From the NCBI RefSeq assembly GCF_003046175.1, contig NZ_PZZM01000001.1:4047001-4111000 (forward strand): a stretch of DNA of 64,000 nucleotides, read 5' to 3'. Source of the stretch: Bosea sp. 124 (GTDB lineage: Bacteria > Pseudomonadota > Alphaproteobacteria > Rhizobiales > Beijerinckiaceae). Position 1 is the first letter of the stretch. Every line of letters starts with the position of its first letter. Below, piece after piece: positions 63,893 to 64,000 of this stretch. A model generated the notes under the pieces. That model worked only from the letters and a program-made list of their open reading frames with translations. It was not told the DNA's origin and made no database searches. The position numbers and the translations under genes are program-made.

Positions 63893-64000
63893 ATGGAGCT
63901 GACGTCTCTTGCGCCCGGTCTGCTGACGATCGGCATTCTGACGATTGCGCTGCCGTTTCTGGACGGAAACACAAGCCGCGGCCGGATTCTGCCGTGCGGG
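63893..64000 (+). CDS. N-terminus of a membrane protein, probably a cellulose-synthase-like glycosyltransferase (partial, right edge)
   Basis: 36 codons from ATG 63893 to the window end, no stop. The hydrophobic segment APGLLTIGILTIALPFLDGN is followed by TSRGRILPCG, the juxtamembrane start seen in some BcsA/Alg8-type GT2 synthases of Hyphomicrobiales (from memory). Same strand as the HlyD-type gene, 149 bp behind it. Too short to prove. Confidence 0.45.
   Translation, partial: MELTSLAPGLLTIGILTIALPFLDGNTSRGRILPCG

Overview
The window is GC-rich chromosomal DNA of an alphaproteobacterium, most likely a Hyphomicrobiales member of the Bosea/Methylobacterium type. The evidence is the FlaF/FlbT/FliX flagellar regulators, a CckA kinase directly behind flhB, a MotE-like gene in the fliL-fliM operon, a GTTC-N7-GTTC SOS box at recA, a zinc-less DksA and several CtrA-type boxes. 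The genus is inferred from gene content only.

Layout. 1-12 kb: XRE-cupin regulator (cut by the left edge), DMT transporter, SDR, an LpxH-like phosphatase coupled to a GT4 glycosyltransferase, a KefB/C-type antiporter, a MoxR ATPase, a SleB-like wall hydrolase, a lipoprotein, a SixA-like phosphatase and a YcjX/YcjF pair. 12-24.4 kb: flagellar block I (flgE, flgK, flgL; flaF, flbT and two flagellins on the other strand; FlaG-like, FlgN-like, FlgJ-like, flgI; fliX). 24.4-42 kb: non-flagellar block (cupin/SDR operon, icd, GFA protein, alaS-K+ channel operon, recA, MHS transporter, caspase-like protein, cckA). 42-58.4 kb: flagellar block II (flgB-flgC-fliE-fliQ-fliR-flhB; fliO-fliP; fliL-fliM-DUF6468-motE-TPR; flgF-flgG-flgA-flgH). 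58.4-64 kb: dksA, an SGNH/MBOAT acyltransferase pair, a HlyD-type adaptor and the start of what looks like a polysaccharide synthase (cut by the right edge).

Regulation is the most informative layer. Perfect TTAA-N7-TTAA (CtrA-type) boxes lie in the flgB/fliO and fliL/flgF divergent regions and before the HlyD-type gene; 7/8 matches lie before fliX/flgI, one flagellin gene and the SleB-like gene. Sigma-54 -24/-12 promoters precede flgE, flgF and the HlyD-type gene. A 16-bp palindromic motif, consensus GGCArWTTCTGCCGGG, occurs five times and only in flagellar control regions. It resembles the ftr elements bound by FlbD in Caulobacter. With cckA in the same window, this is a Caulobacter-like CckA-CtrA-(FlbD)-sigma-54 hierarchy. 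It appears to extend beyond motility to a surface-polysaccharide locus at the right end, which is the most interesting lead here.

No tRNA, rRNA, CRISPR array, insertion sequence or prophage was seen.
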